A stretch of 64,000 nt of DNA from Candidatus Melainabacteria bacterium. GTDB taxonomy: Bacteria > Cyanobacteriota > Vampirovibrionia > Obscuribacterales > Obscuribacteraceae. Under the pieces are notes generated by a model that saw nothing but the letters and a program-made list of their open reading frames with translations, had not been told where the DNA came from and did no database searches. Where the stretch lies: positions 930,001 through 994,000 of the forward strand of contig JADJWK010000004.1 of the NCBI GenBank assembly GCA_016716405.1. The letters run 5' to 3'. The position numbers and the translations under genes were made by a program. Below are positions 51,750 through 59,820 of this stretch, in pieces; the first letter of the stretch is position 1, and every line of letters starts with the position of its first letter.

Positions 51750-52430
51750 CTATTTCCAGACAACTGACTCCAGCGCCCGTACACCGCTCAGGAAATGCCT
51801 GCTCACTTTCTGGGCCGGAGCCTGGAATGTCACTTCCTGAACAGCGCTGCCGCTGCCGTCGGTATCGATATACATGGTCCTGGCCTGCAAGTCGTGCTGG
51901 AGATAACGTCCTTCCACCACCAGGACTCGCCTGCCGTTGAGGTCCTGAGTCCTGGCCACATCGACTCTGAAGCTTGCTGGATTCCTCTTGTCACCGAGAA
52001 GCTCGCCCAGAGCCTCGAGCTCGTCCGGCTTGAGCCGATGCTCCGGCGCAGCGAGAAGGTCTTTGAATGTGTCGGAAGAGGTCCGGCTCATGCGACGTCC
52101 CCGGTACTCGAAATAGAGCTTCACGTCCGCATCGGATCCCAGGTGGTACTCCTCGAACAGGTTGTTGCCCGAAGTACCGCTTTCCCGGGGGCCTTTCTCG
52201 AAACCATCGGGCAGGGTGAGCCGGGCGATTTGACCGACATCGGTGACTTCTTTGGCCGGTTGCTGGTTCTGGGCGATGCTGATCGGCCTGTCCTCCATAT
52301 ACTCGCCGATCAGACTATCATGTCCGCTCAGCATCTTCCCTATTTTCGGTCTTTTCTCGGATTCCGGTCCGGGCACATCCGACACGGTCTTCCACCTCAC
52401 TTGCAGCAGTAATAGCCATTCCAGTATCAC
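51750..52430 (-). CDS. Protein of unknown function coupled to the LysM/papain-like giant
   Basis: A 226-residue protein. Its GTG start at 52430 follows the TAG stop of the upstream giant gene with a single base between, so translation is probably coupled. Soluble and mixed alpha/beta; it contains QIARLTLPDGFEKGPRESG, VKLYFEYRGRRMSRTSSDTF and RVLVVEGRYLQHDLQARTMY. No signal peptide or domain is recognised. The tight coupling suggests a partner, chaperone or inhibitor of the upstream protein, which is an inference from position only. Confidence 0.7.
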   Translation of the reverse strand: MILEWLLLLQVRWKTVSDVPGPESEKRPKIGKMLSGHDSLIGEYMEDRPISIAQNQQPAKEVTDVGQIARLTLPDGFEKGPRESGTSGNNLFEEYHLGSDADVKLYFEYRGRRMSRTSSDTFKDLLAAPEHRLKPDELEALGELLGDKRNPASFRVDVARTQDLNGRRVLVVEGRYLQHDLQARTMYIDTDGSGSAVQEVTFQAPAQKVSRHFLSGVRALESVVWK

Positions 52431-52431
52431 T

Positions 52432-55400
52432 CTAGAACGCCAGGCTTTCGCGATGCTCCCTCAGTGAGTTGCGGGCGTCGCCACTGAAAGACATGATCAG
52501 AGAGTCCAGCTTCTCGAGAGCTCTTGCTTTCACGGCAGGATCGGCGCTGTCTCCCCAGTCCTCCCTGGCCCTGGTCATCGAGTCTTTGAGTTTCTGCTGG
52601 TACTGCTCGTCGGTAATACGAGAGAGACTGCGCTCCAGGCGGAGGACTTCGAACTCCCGCCAGTGGTCGGGCGTCCCGGCGGACCGGCGGTCCCGGATGT
52701 CCTGGTTCATCAGGTCGAGAGCGTCCTGGGGGCGCATCATGGAAGCGTAGAGATCGTGGACATCCACAGCCTTGCTTGCATCGTGATCGTTTCTGGTGCC
52801 CCAGGAATTGTCGATAGTCACCTTTGACGGAGGTCCGGCCTCGTAATCGGTAATCATTACCACATGACCGCCGCCGGACCCTCCGGCAGCGCCGCCGCCC
52901 GAATCGCTCCAGAACGGCTCGTTGGATGTATGAACGGCTACTATCAGAGGCAGCTTGTTCGCGTCTTTGGCTTGCGAGAGGAAGGCATTGAAAGCCTCTT
53001 CGGACTCCACCCTTTTCACGCCGTCACTGGCATCACTGACGAATTTGTCATGGCCGACGACGATCTCAGACTCGCGGTCTCCGGTGATCGAAGCGTAGAC
53101 ATCACGCAGCTTGCCGACATTGCCGACATTGATATCCGGGCTGGTGCCGACCTTTTTGGGCGGATCCTGGGAATAGTCCATGAGCACCTCGCCGGAGCCC
53201 GGAGTGCCGGGCACCCTCTCGTGCTGCTCGTAGCGCAACTGGCCGGGGGGATCGGTCTTGCGATTGTCCTGCTCGAGCCTGACATTGGCTGCCGTCACCT
53301 GGAAGATCTCGCTGGCGTGGCTGCGGTCACCGTCCCAGCGGCGCTCGTTTTTCGAGTCGTTGTGGGGAGTGGTATCGATGGTCACTTCGATGCCGTCGGT
53401 GGTGGTGTATTTGCCGGTGGTGGCAACATCGGCCACCAGCCTGGCGGCGTCATCGGGATTGCGAGTATAGGTCCTCACCTCAACGGTATTCATGTTGCAA
53501 GTGTTGTGATAACCCTGGTCGATCAGGTTGGGATTGGCGGCCTGGGTCATCACCTGCTCGGCGAGACGCTCGCGTTGCTCGGCGGTAGTGGGCGTCTCTC
53601 CTTCGAACTCGAGCAAGCGGCGGACATTGTCATAAGCGCCATCCATGGCCTGATCGGATAGACCGTCACGTTTGCCGCGCTCCTCGAATCTCTCCACCTG
53701 CTCTTTGAAGGCGTCGAATTTGCCGGGGTTGTCCGCATAGCTGCGCTCGGCAGCCTCGAGAAGCTTGGTGCGGGCTTCGCTTGTGCGCTCGCCGGCACCC
53801 GGCGGCTCGACTTCTTCCGGAACCTCGCGCGGATGGACCTCTTCCGGCGTGGTCGGCTCAGGAACGCGCTCGGCGGGTTTCTCTGGCTCGGGTTTGATCT
53901 CCTCCGGGGGCTCGCCACCGGGGATCCTGATCTTCTGATCCGGATAGATTAGATCGGGTTGGGGAATGCTATTTCGCTCCACGATCTTGTTGACCAGATC
54001 GAGGACTTCCTGGTTGGAAGGGCGGACGCCCCCGTTCTGCTCTTTCAAGTGACCCCGGGCGATCTTCCAGAGATTGTCTCCTTCCTTCACCTCATAAGTC
54101 CTGTCTATGGCCTTGAGCTCCAGCTCCCGGGGGATCTTGATCTCTCTGCCTGCTTCGATCATCGAACTGCCGTCGGTGAGACTATCATTGGCGTCGATGA
54201 GTTTCTGGCTCAGGGCTCTGACATCGTCATCGCTGGCGCCGTCAGGGAGCTGCGAGCGAGCGAAATCGTCCACGGTCATGGGCTCTTTGAGCTTCATGAA
54301 TTTGTGGCCGGGCTCGATGGCTCTGAGCTCGAGGTCCCGGGGGACCTTGTATTCCTTGCCGGCTTCCATGACCGCCGCACCATCGGCGAGGTCGCTGTTG
54401 CCGGCGGTGATCTTCTCGGTGAGGGCGCGCACATCATCGTCGCTGGCTCCTTCCGGAAGCTGCGAGCGGGCGAAGGCGTCCACGGTCATGGGCTCTTTGA
54501 GGGTGACGAATTTATGATCCGCCTCGATTGCTTTCAGCTCGAGATCCGGTGGAACCTTGATCTCTTTGCCGGCTTCGATCACCGCCGCCGGGCCGTCGAG
54601 ACCGCTATTGGCCGAGACGATCTTGCCAGCCAGGTCCTGCACGTCTGCATCCGAGGCCCCCTGGTCTAGCTGGCTGCGAGCGAAGTCCTCCACTGTCATC
54701 GATCGATCCAGCTTGATTGTCTTGGAGTTCGGATCGGTGCTCTCGATGGGCTGAAGCTGGAGATCACGCGGTACTCGAAATACCGAATCCGCCTGAATTA
54801 CCGAGGCTCCATCGGTGAGGGTGCCGTTGGCGTTGACGATCTTGTCCGTCAGCTCTCTGACGCTCTCGTCAGGCGCCTGGGCTCCCAGTTGCGAGCGGGC
54901 GAAGTCCTCCACAGTCATGGACTGCTTCATCCTGATCGATTTGAGATTCGGGTCGTTTTCGACTACAGCCTCCTGGCCCTCGCCGAACTGGCGGAAGCGG
55001 GTGCCCTCCGGCACCTCGCTCTTGGGCGCGCTTTCATCGACGACCCGGCGATCGGGTCCGAAGTCGTCGGGAGCCTGATCGCGAGGACCCAGATAAGAAT
55101 CGCCGCTTGTGTCCGAACTCGGTCCTCCAGGCCTGACTTCCTGATTGTCTGTGTCACCGGGTGTCACCTCTGCGTCACCGGGTGTCACCTCTGCAACACC
55201 GGGTGTCACCTCTGCATCACCGGGTGTCACCTCTGCGTCGCCGGGTAAAATCTGCTGCCCGTCACCATTCTCCCCGGGCGGCACAGGAACGGCGCTCTCG
55301 CGCTCTTGCTCGCCGGTCTCGGCAGCTCTCTGAATTTCGGGCTGCTCGCTGATGTCGGCACGAGCTATATCGGTCTGCTGTCTCATGCCCAGTGGCAGAC

Positions 55401-56076
55401 CAGTGTCCAGAAACTCATCGAGGCTGTCGCTGGTGATGCGCGGAGTCGTCCAGTTGAAGAGACCTCCGAGACCCCGGGGGGTTTTCATCATGTCGAAGTT
55501 GTTCTTCATGAAGGTGAGAGCGTTGCGTTGCTCTTCAGTGAGATTGGCGTCCGGCTTGGTGAGCAGGCTGTCCAGATCCTCCATCCGCAGACCGTCGCGG
55601 GCCTGCAACTCGGCGTTGCCGGGGTTCTGGTCCTTCAGCAGCTTGAGGAGCCCGGGGTATTCCTTGATAGCCTGATCTGTCTCGATACCTTTGTCGAGAC
55701 GCATGTCGAAAGCTTCTACCCATTCCGAATTGATATCGTAGCGGTTGCCGCCGATGGCGCCATAGTTCTCGGCGAGATAGCGCGCCGCCATGCCTTTCAG
55801 CGAGCCGGTCCCCTCCTCCTCGCCGATTCGCTGGAGCTCTTCTCTCGAGATAAAAGTGTCCTTGCTCACCAGCCCGGTCTCCACCGCCACCTCGGGGAGG
55901 AGCCCGCGGGCAGCCAGGGTGTTCTCGACATAGGCCTGCTCCGGTGCCGAGAGAGTCTTCAACTCCTCATTGACTTGAGTGATGAGCTTCTGGGACGAAT
56001 CGGTACCATCATTCTGCTTTCCAACGGCTTCGGCCGTTTGCTCCACAGCCGCGTTAGCGTCTTTCAGTTCGGACAT
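52432..56076 (-). CDS. LysM-repeat protein with C-terminal papain-like cysteine peptidase domain
   Basis: A 1214-residue protein with no signal peptide. Residues 1-270 are helical. Residues 277-310 hold octapeptide repeats (GDAEVTPG). Residues about 380-660 contain four near-identical units of 70 residues, such as EPMTVDDFARSQLPDGASDD, that look like diverged LysM domains. A canonical LysM (YEVKEGDNLWKIARGHLKEQ) lies at 661-725. A Pro/Glu linker is followed by a peptidase-like domain: QGYHNTC near 858 (Gln and Cys nucleophile), GGGHVVMITDYEAG near 1071 (His) and IDNSWGTRNDHD near 1090 (Asn, as in the NSWG of papain). LysM binds peptidoglycan. The likely target is cell-wall linked protein or a rival cell; a role in export or predation is speculative. 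Confidence 0.8.
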   Translation of the reverse strand: MSELKDANAAVEQTAEAVGKQNDGTDSSQKLITQVNEELKTLSAPEQAYVENTLAARGLLPEVAVETGLVSKDTFISREELQRIGEEEGTGSLKGMAARYLAENYGAIGGNRYDINSEWVEAFDMRLDKGIETDQAIKEYPGLLKLLKDQNPGNAELQARDGLRMEDLDSLLTKPDANLTEEQRNALTFMKNNFDMMKTPRGLGGLFNWTTPRITSDSLDEFLDTGLPLGMRQQTDIARADISEQPEIQRAAETGEQERESAVPVPPGENGDGQQILPGDAEVTPGDAEVTPGVAEVTPGDAEVTPGDTDNQEVRPGGPSSDTSGDSYLGPRDQAPDDFGPDRRVVDESAPKSEVPEGTRFRQFGEGQEAVVENDPNLKSIRMKQSMTVEDFARSQLGAQAPDESVRELTDKIVNANGTLTDGASVIQADSVFRVPRDLQLQPIESTDPNSKTIKLDRSMTVEDFARSQLDQGASDADVQDLAGKIVSANSGLDGPAAVIEAGKEIKVPPDLELKAIEADHKFVTLKEPMTVDAFARSQLPEGASDDDVRALTEKITAGNSDLADGAAVMEAGKEYKVPRDLELRAIEPGHKFMKLKEPMTVDDFARSQLPDGASDDDVRALSQKLIDANDSLTDGSSMIEAGREIKIPRELELKAIDRTYEVKEGDNLWKIARGHLKEQNGGVRPSNQEVLDLVNKIVERNSIPQPDLIYPDQKIRIPGGEPPEEIKPEPEKPAERVPEPTTPEEVHPREVPEEVEPPGAGERTSEARTKLLEAAERSYADNPGKFDAFKEQVERFEERGKRDGLSDQAMDGAYDNVRRLLEFEGETPTTAEQRERLAEQVMTQAANPNLIDQGYHNTCNMNTVEVRTYTRNPDDAARLVADVATTGKYTTTDGIEVTIDTTPHNDSKNERRWDGDRSHASEIFQVTAANVRLEQDNRKTDPPGQLRYEQHERVPGTPGSGEVLMDYSQDPPKKVGTSPDINVGNVGKLRDVYASITGDRESEIVVGHDKFVSDASDGVKRVESEEAFNAFLSQAKDANKLPLIVAVHTSNEPFWSDSGGGAAGGSGGGHVVMITDYEAGPPSKVTIDNSWGTRNDHDASKAVDVHDLYASMMRPQDALDLMNQDIRDRRSAGTPDHWREFEVLRLERSLSRITDEQYQQKLKDSMTRAREDWGDSADPAVKARALEKLDSLIMSFSGDARNSLREHRESLAF
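55152..55246. repeat. 24-base tandem repeats inside the LysM giant gene
   Basis: About four copies of a 24-base unit built on CACCGGGTGTCACCTCTG code the octapeptide GDAEVTPG (one copy is GVAEVTPG) on the minus strand. Confidence 0.9.
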
Positions 56077-56280
56077 CGGGATGACTCCTGGTAACAGTGA
56101 GGCGCGAACCGGAGACGTTCGTGCCAGCGAGCGATGAGTGAGCTGCGAAGGGAAAGTTTGGACTCAAAAAATGGCGAGCAGCCTCTCACTTGTATGGGAT
56201 TTCCACGTAAAAGACAAGTGGGGAAAATACGTAGTCGGATATGAAACAATGATGAGAGACCACTAACAGGGGGCGAGGCC

Positions 56281-56631
56281 ATGAGCACGGATGGCAAGCG
56301 ATTCAAAATCACCTATTGCGGAGCCTGAGGCTACAGGCAACGGGCCGTCAGGCTGGCGGCTGAGCTGGAGGAGACTCTCCATGAATCCGCAGAGCTGGTG
56401 AAAAGCAGCGGCGGTGTCTTCGAGATAGAAGATCGGGGCAAGCTTATCTACTCGAAGAAAAAGACCGGGAGATTTCCAGGTGAACGGGAAATTCTGGACA
56501 TTCTGGAATTCGAGAAACAGGGTCTCGGTTTAGAGGAAGCCCGAGCCCGGGCAGCCGAAGGCATCCCGGCACCCCCCTCTTTCCTCGAATGGTTGTCCGG
56601 ATTTCTGGGAAGGCAAAAACTCAAGCAATGA
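56281..56631 (+). CDS. SelW-type (Rdx family) selenoprotein with in-frame UGA in a CxxU motif
   Basis: ATG 56281 has AGGGGG seven bases upstream. The frame is MSTDGKRFKITYCGA, UGA (56326-56328), then GYRQRAVRLAAELEETLHES and on to the stop at 56629-56631. Read through, it gives 116 residues. The residues around the UGA form CGAU followed by GYR, the exact CxxU redox site of selenoprotein W. The later VFEIEDRGKLIYSKKKTGRF matches the SelW/Rdx strand and SKK signature. The UGA lies in a hairpin (see next feature). The stop overlaps the cmk start as ATGA. TGA is also a normal stop in this genome, so recoding at this codon is needed. Sec machinery genes are not in the window. SelW proteins are small thioredoxin-like oxidoreductases. 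Confidence 0.85.
56322..56354 (+). promoter_or_regulatory. Candidate bacterial SECIS hairpin at the in-frame UGA
   Basis: AGCCTGA (56322-56328, which contains the UGA) pairs perfectly with TCAGGCT (56348-56354). Above it GGC (56329-56331) can pair with GCC (56344-56346), leaving a 12-base loop. A stem-loop starting at the UGA is where bacterial SECIS elements sit, although I cannot confirm the SelB-binding loop. Confidence 0.5.
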
Positions 56632-57314
56632 AAGACAGAAATAATGGCAGGACCAGGGTGGCTATCGACGGTCCGGCCGGTGCTGGCAAGTCGACAGTGG
56701 CGAAGCTCCTGGCAGACGAGCTCGGCATGCTCTACGTGGACACCGGCGCCATGTACCGCGCCGCCACCTGGCTGGCGGTCAGAGACGGGCTCCCCCTGGA
56801 TGACGGGAAAGCCGTTGCCGGAGCGATTGAGAAAGCCGAGATCAGGCTCGAGAGAGCCATGACACCGGCAGGGCATACCCGGGTTTTTCTCGATGGCGAA
56901 GAGATCACCGACCAGATCAGGACCAAAGAGATCTCGCGGCTGGTGAGCCCGGTCTCGGCGCTTCCCGAGGTAAGAGCGGTCCTGGTGGAGCGCCAGAAAG
57001 AGATGGCCAGGCAAGGCTCGGTGGTGCTGGACGGCCGGGATATCGGCACCGTCGTGATTCCGGACGCCGAGTTGAAGGTCTTCCTCACCGCCACTCCCGA
57101 AGAACGCGCCCGGCGCCGGGTAAAGGATCTGGAGCGCCTGGGCGAGCAGGCCGACTTCGAAGCGATTCTCGAAGACATCAACCAACGGGATCACCGGGAC
57201 TCGACCAGGACCGCATCCCCTCTGATCAAAGCCGACGATGCGGTGGAGCTATATACCGATAATCTGAGCATCGAAGAAGTCGTTCAGAAGCTTGTCGGCC
57301 TCTGCCGGAAGTAA
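56628..57314 (+). CDS. cmk: Cytidylate kinase
   Basis: Phosphorylates CMP and dCMP. Start at ATG 56628, overlapping the selenoprotein stop by ATGA; the frame is open further upstream but that part is the selenoprotein coding region. The 228-residue protein has the P-loop AIDGPAGAGKSTVAKLLAD, the CMP-binding YVDTGAMYRAATWLAV and VLDGRDIGTVVIPDA, and the lid region ATPEERARRRVKDLE. The length is normal for bacterial Cmk. It is followed 11 bases later by the site-2 protease gene, so all three probably share a transcript. Confidence 0.95.
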   Translation: MKDRNNGRTRVAIDGPAGAGKSTVAKLLADELGMLYVDTGAMYRAATWLAVRDGLPLDDGKAVAGAIEKAEIRLERAMTPAGHTRVFLDGEEITDQIRTKEISRLVSPVSALPEVRAVLVERQKEMARQGSVVLDGRDIGTVVIPDAELKVFLTATPEERARRRVKDLERLGEQADFEAILEDINQRDHRDSTRTASPLIKADDAVELYTDNLSIEEVVQKLVGLCRK

Positions 57315-57324
57315 GAGGAGACGA

Positions 57325-58785
57325 ATGGAGCTCACCCTCATAGTAATCATTATATGGATCGGCTCTACCTGCTTTCACGAGTTCGGCCATGCCATCACCG
57401 CCTATTTCGCCGGTGATAAAACAGTCAGAGAGAAAGGCTATCTCACCCTCAACCCCATGGTCTATTTCAACTCGGTGACCACCCTGGCAATACCGCTGGT
57501 GGTACTGCTCATCGGAGGAGTGCCGCTTCCAGGCGCGGCGGTCTATATCAATCACAAGGAGATCAAGAGCAAGCTCTGGCTTTCGATAGTCTCCTTCGCC
57601 GGGCCTCTCTTCACTTTTTTCGTCCTTGTCGCCCTGGCGTTCCTGACACATGTCCTCAATATCTCGGACACCCCTTTCTTGAGCGGGCACTGGCGTGCCA
57701 CCCTGCTCACCTCTTTTGCATTTCTGGTCTTTCTGCATATATTCGTGCTCATTCTCAATCTGCTTCCCCTGCCACCCCTGGACGGCTACGGCATCATCGA
57801 GCCCTGGCTCCCGGAGAGCACGCAAAAGACCATCAGGAAACACAGCAATATAGGATTTGCCTTTCTCTTTTTTCTGTTTTTTCTGGTGGATGATTTCTCC
57901 ATCTTAATGACCACCCTTTCAGTCGACATTTCCCAGAAGCTCGGCTTGACCAAAAGCGAAATCTTCCTGGGTTACGACGTGTTCAAAGATCACTCAATGC
58001 CCCTTGCAGTTCTTTTGATCGTCGCCTGGATCGTCAAGAACATCTTCGCCGGTCCCATAGAGAAAGCCGATCGCCTGATTCGAGAAGGAAAGTGGGAGGA
58101 AGCAGCGAAGCTCTATGACCAGGGCATGAGCAAACTGGGCGACAAAGTCGACAACCGCGTCCTCCTGGCGGCTGCCACCTGCCAGCTCAACATGGGCCGG
58201 ACCCATGAAGCCGAGAGCCTCATCAACAGGGTACTGGTCTCCGACCCGAAAGACGCCCGGGCGCTCACTCTCAAAGGCATCAGCCTGGTCCGCCAGGGTC
58301 TCATGGAGGAAACCATCGCCACCCTGGACGCACTTCCTGACGGCGACAGCGATGAGCTGGCCCTGGCCTATCAGGTCAAAGGTGGTGCCCTGATGAGCCG
58401 GGAGCGCTTCGAAGAAGCCCTTCCGACACTCGAGAAAGCGCTCGCGATAAACGCGCGCAACGACGATGCCACCTATTTGAAAGCACAGTGCCTGGAAGAG
58501 CTGGGACGCTATGAGGAGGCCCTGGGCGTTTACCAGAAGCTCACAGACTCGAGGCAGTACAGACCCCAGGCTCTGGTCTCCAGGGGAATGCTTCTTCTCT
58601 GCCTGGATCGATTGGATGAGGCAAAAAAAGAATTCGGACGGATACTGCCGATGGATCCGGCGAAAAGAGCTCCGGAGCTCGCCACTCTACACACACTCAT
58701 CGCCGAGAAAGCAGACCTCCTGGAAAAAGCGGGTCGGCAGGAGATGTCCGCCGGCCTGCTCAATCACAAAAACCAGATCGAATGA
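57325..58785 (+). CDS. Site-2 protease (M50) fused to C-terminal TPR repeats
   Basis: Start at ATG 57325 with GAGGAG upstream; an earlier start at 57292 overlaps cmk. The 486-residue protein has zinc motif HEFGHAITAYF at about residues 18-28, near the first transmembrane helix. The second catalytic motif NLLPLPPLDGYG lies near 150. Several other helices follow (FAGPLFTFFVLVALAFLTHV and LLIVAWIVKNIFAG). From about 250 the protein is a row of TPR units, such as GKWEEAAKLYDQGMSKLGDK and ALVSRGMLLLCLDRLDEAKK. M50 proteases cut substrates within the membrane, and the TPR part likely chooses partners. Confidence 0.9.
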   Translation: MELTLIVIIIWIGSTCFHEFGHAITAYFAGDKTVREKGYLTLNPMVYFNSVTTLAIPLVVLLIGGVPLPGAAVYINHKEIKSKLWLSIVSFAGPLFTFFVLVALAFLTHVLNISDTPFLSGHWRATLLTSFAFLVFLHIFVLILNLLPLPPLDGYGIIEPWLPESTQKTIRKHSNIGFAFLFFLFFLVDDFSILMTTLSVDISQKLGLTKSEIFLGYDVFKDHSMPLAVLLIVAWIVKNIFAGPIEKADRLIREGKWEEAAKLYDQGMSKLGDKVDNRVLLAAATCQLNMGRTHEAESLINRVLVSDPKDARALTLKGISLVRQGLMEETIATLDALPDGDSDELALAYQVKGGALMSRERFEEALPTLEKALAINARNDDATYLKAQCLEELGRYEEALGVYQKLTDSRQYRPQALVSRGMLLLCLDRLDEAKKEFGRILPMDPAKRAPELATLHTLIAEKADLLEKAGRQEMSAGLLNHKNQIE

Positions 58786-58886
58786 TCCGCCTGGTCATCG
58801 CAGTTCTGTCAACTCTTCTTTTCGGCTCTGTCCGTGACAGCTGAAACCGAAACACCTACAGCGCTCGAGCGATACTGATTCGATAG

Positions 58887-59819
58887 CTAGCGAAGGGGCA
58901 TGAGCGCTGCTGCCAGCTCGGACATCGACTGGAAACGCTCTTCCGGACTCTTGGCCAGGGCGCGACCGATCACTTTCTCGAGCCGGGGATCGAAACCCAC
59001 CCCGGTGGTGCTCTGCGCCAGGGACGGAATCGGGTCCTGGACCTGTTTGAGCATGATCGCCATGGCATGCTGCCCGAGATAAGGAGGCCTGCCGCTCACA
59101 GTCTCGTACATGATGCAACCGAGACTGTATATATCCGACCGCTCATCGATGGTGTGCCCCTGGCATTGCTCCGGGCTCATATAGACAGGGCTTCCCATCA
59201 CCACCCCTTCCTGGGTGAGATTCTGAGACTCGGCATCGGGTTGCTTGAGAAATTTGACCAGGCCAAAATCGGCGACCTTCACCTTCTCGGCGCCCGAGCT
59301 GCCTTCCAGCAGGAGGATATTGCTCGGCTTCAGATCCCGGTGCATGACTCCCTGCTTGTGGGCGAAATACATGGCCAGACAGATCTGCACGAAAATTCGG
59401 CAGGCCCTGTCCGTCTCGAGAGCGCCTTCGGCTCTCAAGACTTCCTGAAGACTCCTGCCGTCCACCAGATCGGTAACCACGAAAGGCTGACCATCGGAAG
59501 AGACTCCGAACTCGCGGAAGCTGACGATATTGTCGTGTGCAAGGCGGCTCAGGGCTTCGGCTTCCCGTTTGAGCCGCTCCCGGGCTTCGCTGTCGGCATT
59601 GCCGTGATCGAGAATTTTCAGAGCGAACATTCCGTCGCTACCGGACTTTCTCACCAGATAAACCGTCGCCAAGGCGCCCCGCCCCAGGCAGCGGATCACC
59701 TGATAGGGGCCAATGCTCTCGCCGGGCTTGGCGTCATCCCAGGCGGAAGGCGTGACGCTCGAGCAGAAGCAGCTCGAGAGCTTCTCTCCACAAGTATCGC
59801 AAGTACGGGTCTCGAACAC
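58887..59819 (-). CDS. Ser/Thr protein kinase with N-terminal zinc-ribbon-like Cys cluster
   Basis: A 310-residue kinase from a GTG start. The N-terminus has CDTCGEKLSSCFC, a likely metal-binding knuckle. The kinase domain starts at about residue 37 with YQVIRCLGRGALATVYLVRK and FALKILDHG (ATP-site Lys). The catalytic loop is VMHRDLKPSNILLLEG, the metal-binding motif is VADFGLVKF, and MGSPVYMSPEQCQG follows. There is no transmembrane segment and no PASTA or TPR tail, so it is a soluble Hanks-type kinase. It begins one base after the stop of the upstream helicase gene, so both are probably co-translated. The target is unknown. Confidence 0.93.
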   Translation of the reverse strand: MFETRTCDTCGEKLSSCFCSSVTPSAWDDAKPGESIGPYQVIRCLGRGALATVYLVRKSGSDGMFALKILDHGNADSEARERLKREAEALSRLAHDNIVSFREFGVSSDGQPFVVTDLVDGRSLQEVLRAEGALETDRACRIFVQICLAMYFAHKQGVMHRDLKPSNILLLEGSSGAEKVKVADFGLVKFLKQPDAESQNLTQEGVVMGSPVYMSPEQCQGHTIDERSDIYSLGCIMYETVSGRPPYLGQHAMAIMLKQVQDPIPSLAQSTTGVGFDPRLEKVIGRALAKSPEERFQSMSELAAALMPLR

Positions 59820-59820
59820 C

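Noticed and set aside
54107..54669. Plus-strand frames opposite the LysM repeats
   Set aside because: They recur with the repeat period of the minus-strand LysM-like units, which explains them fully.
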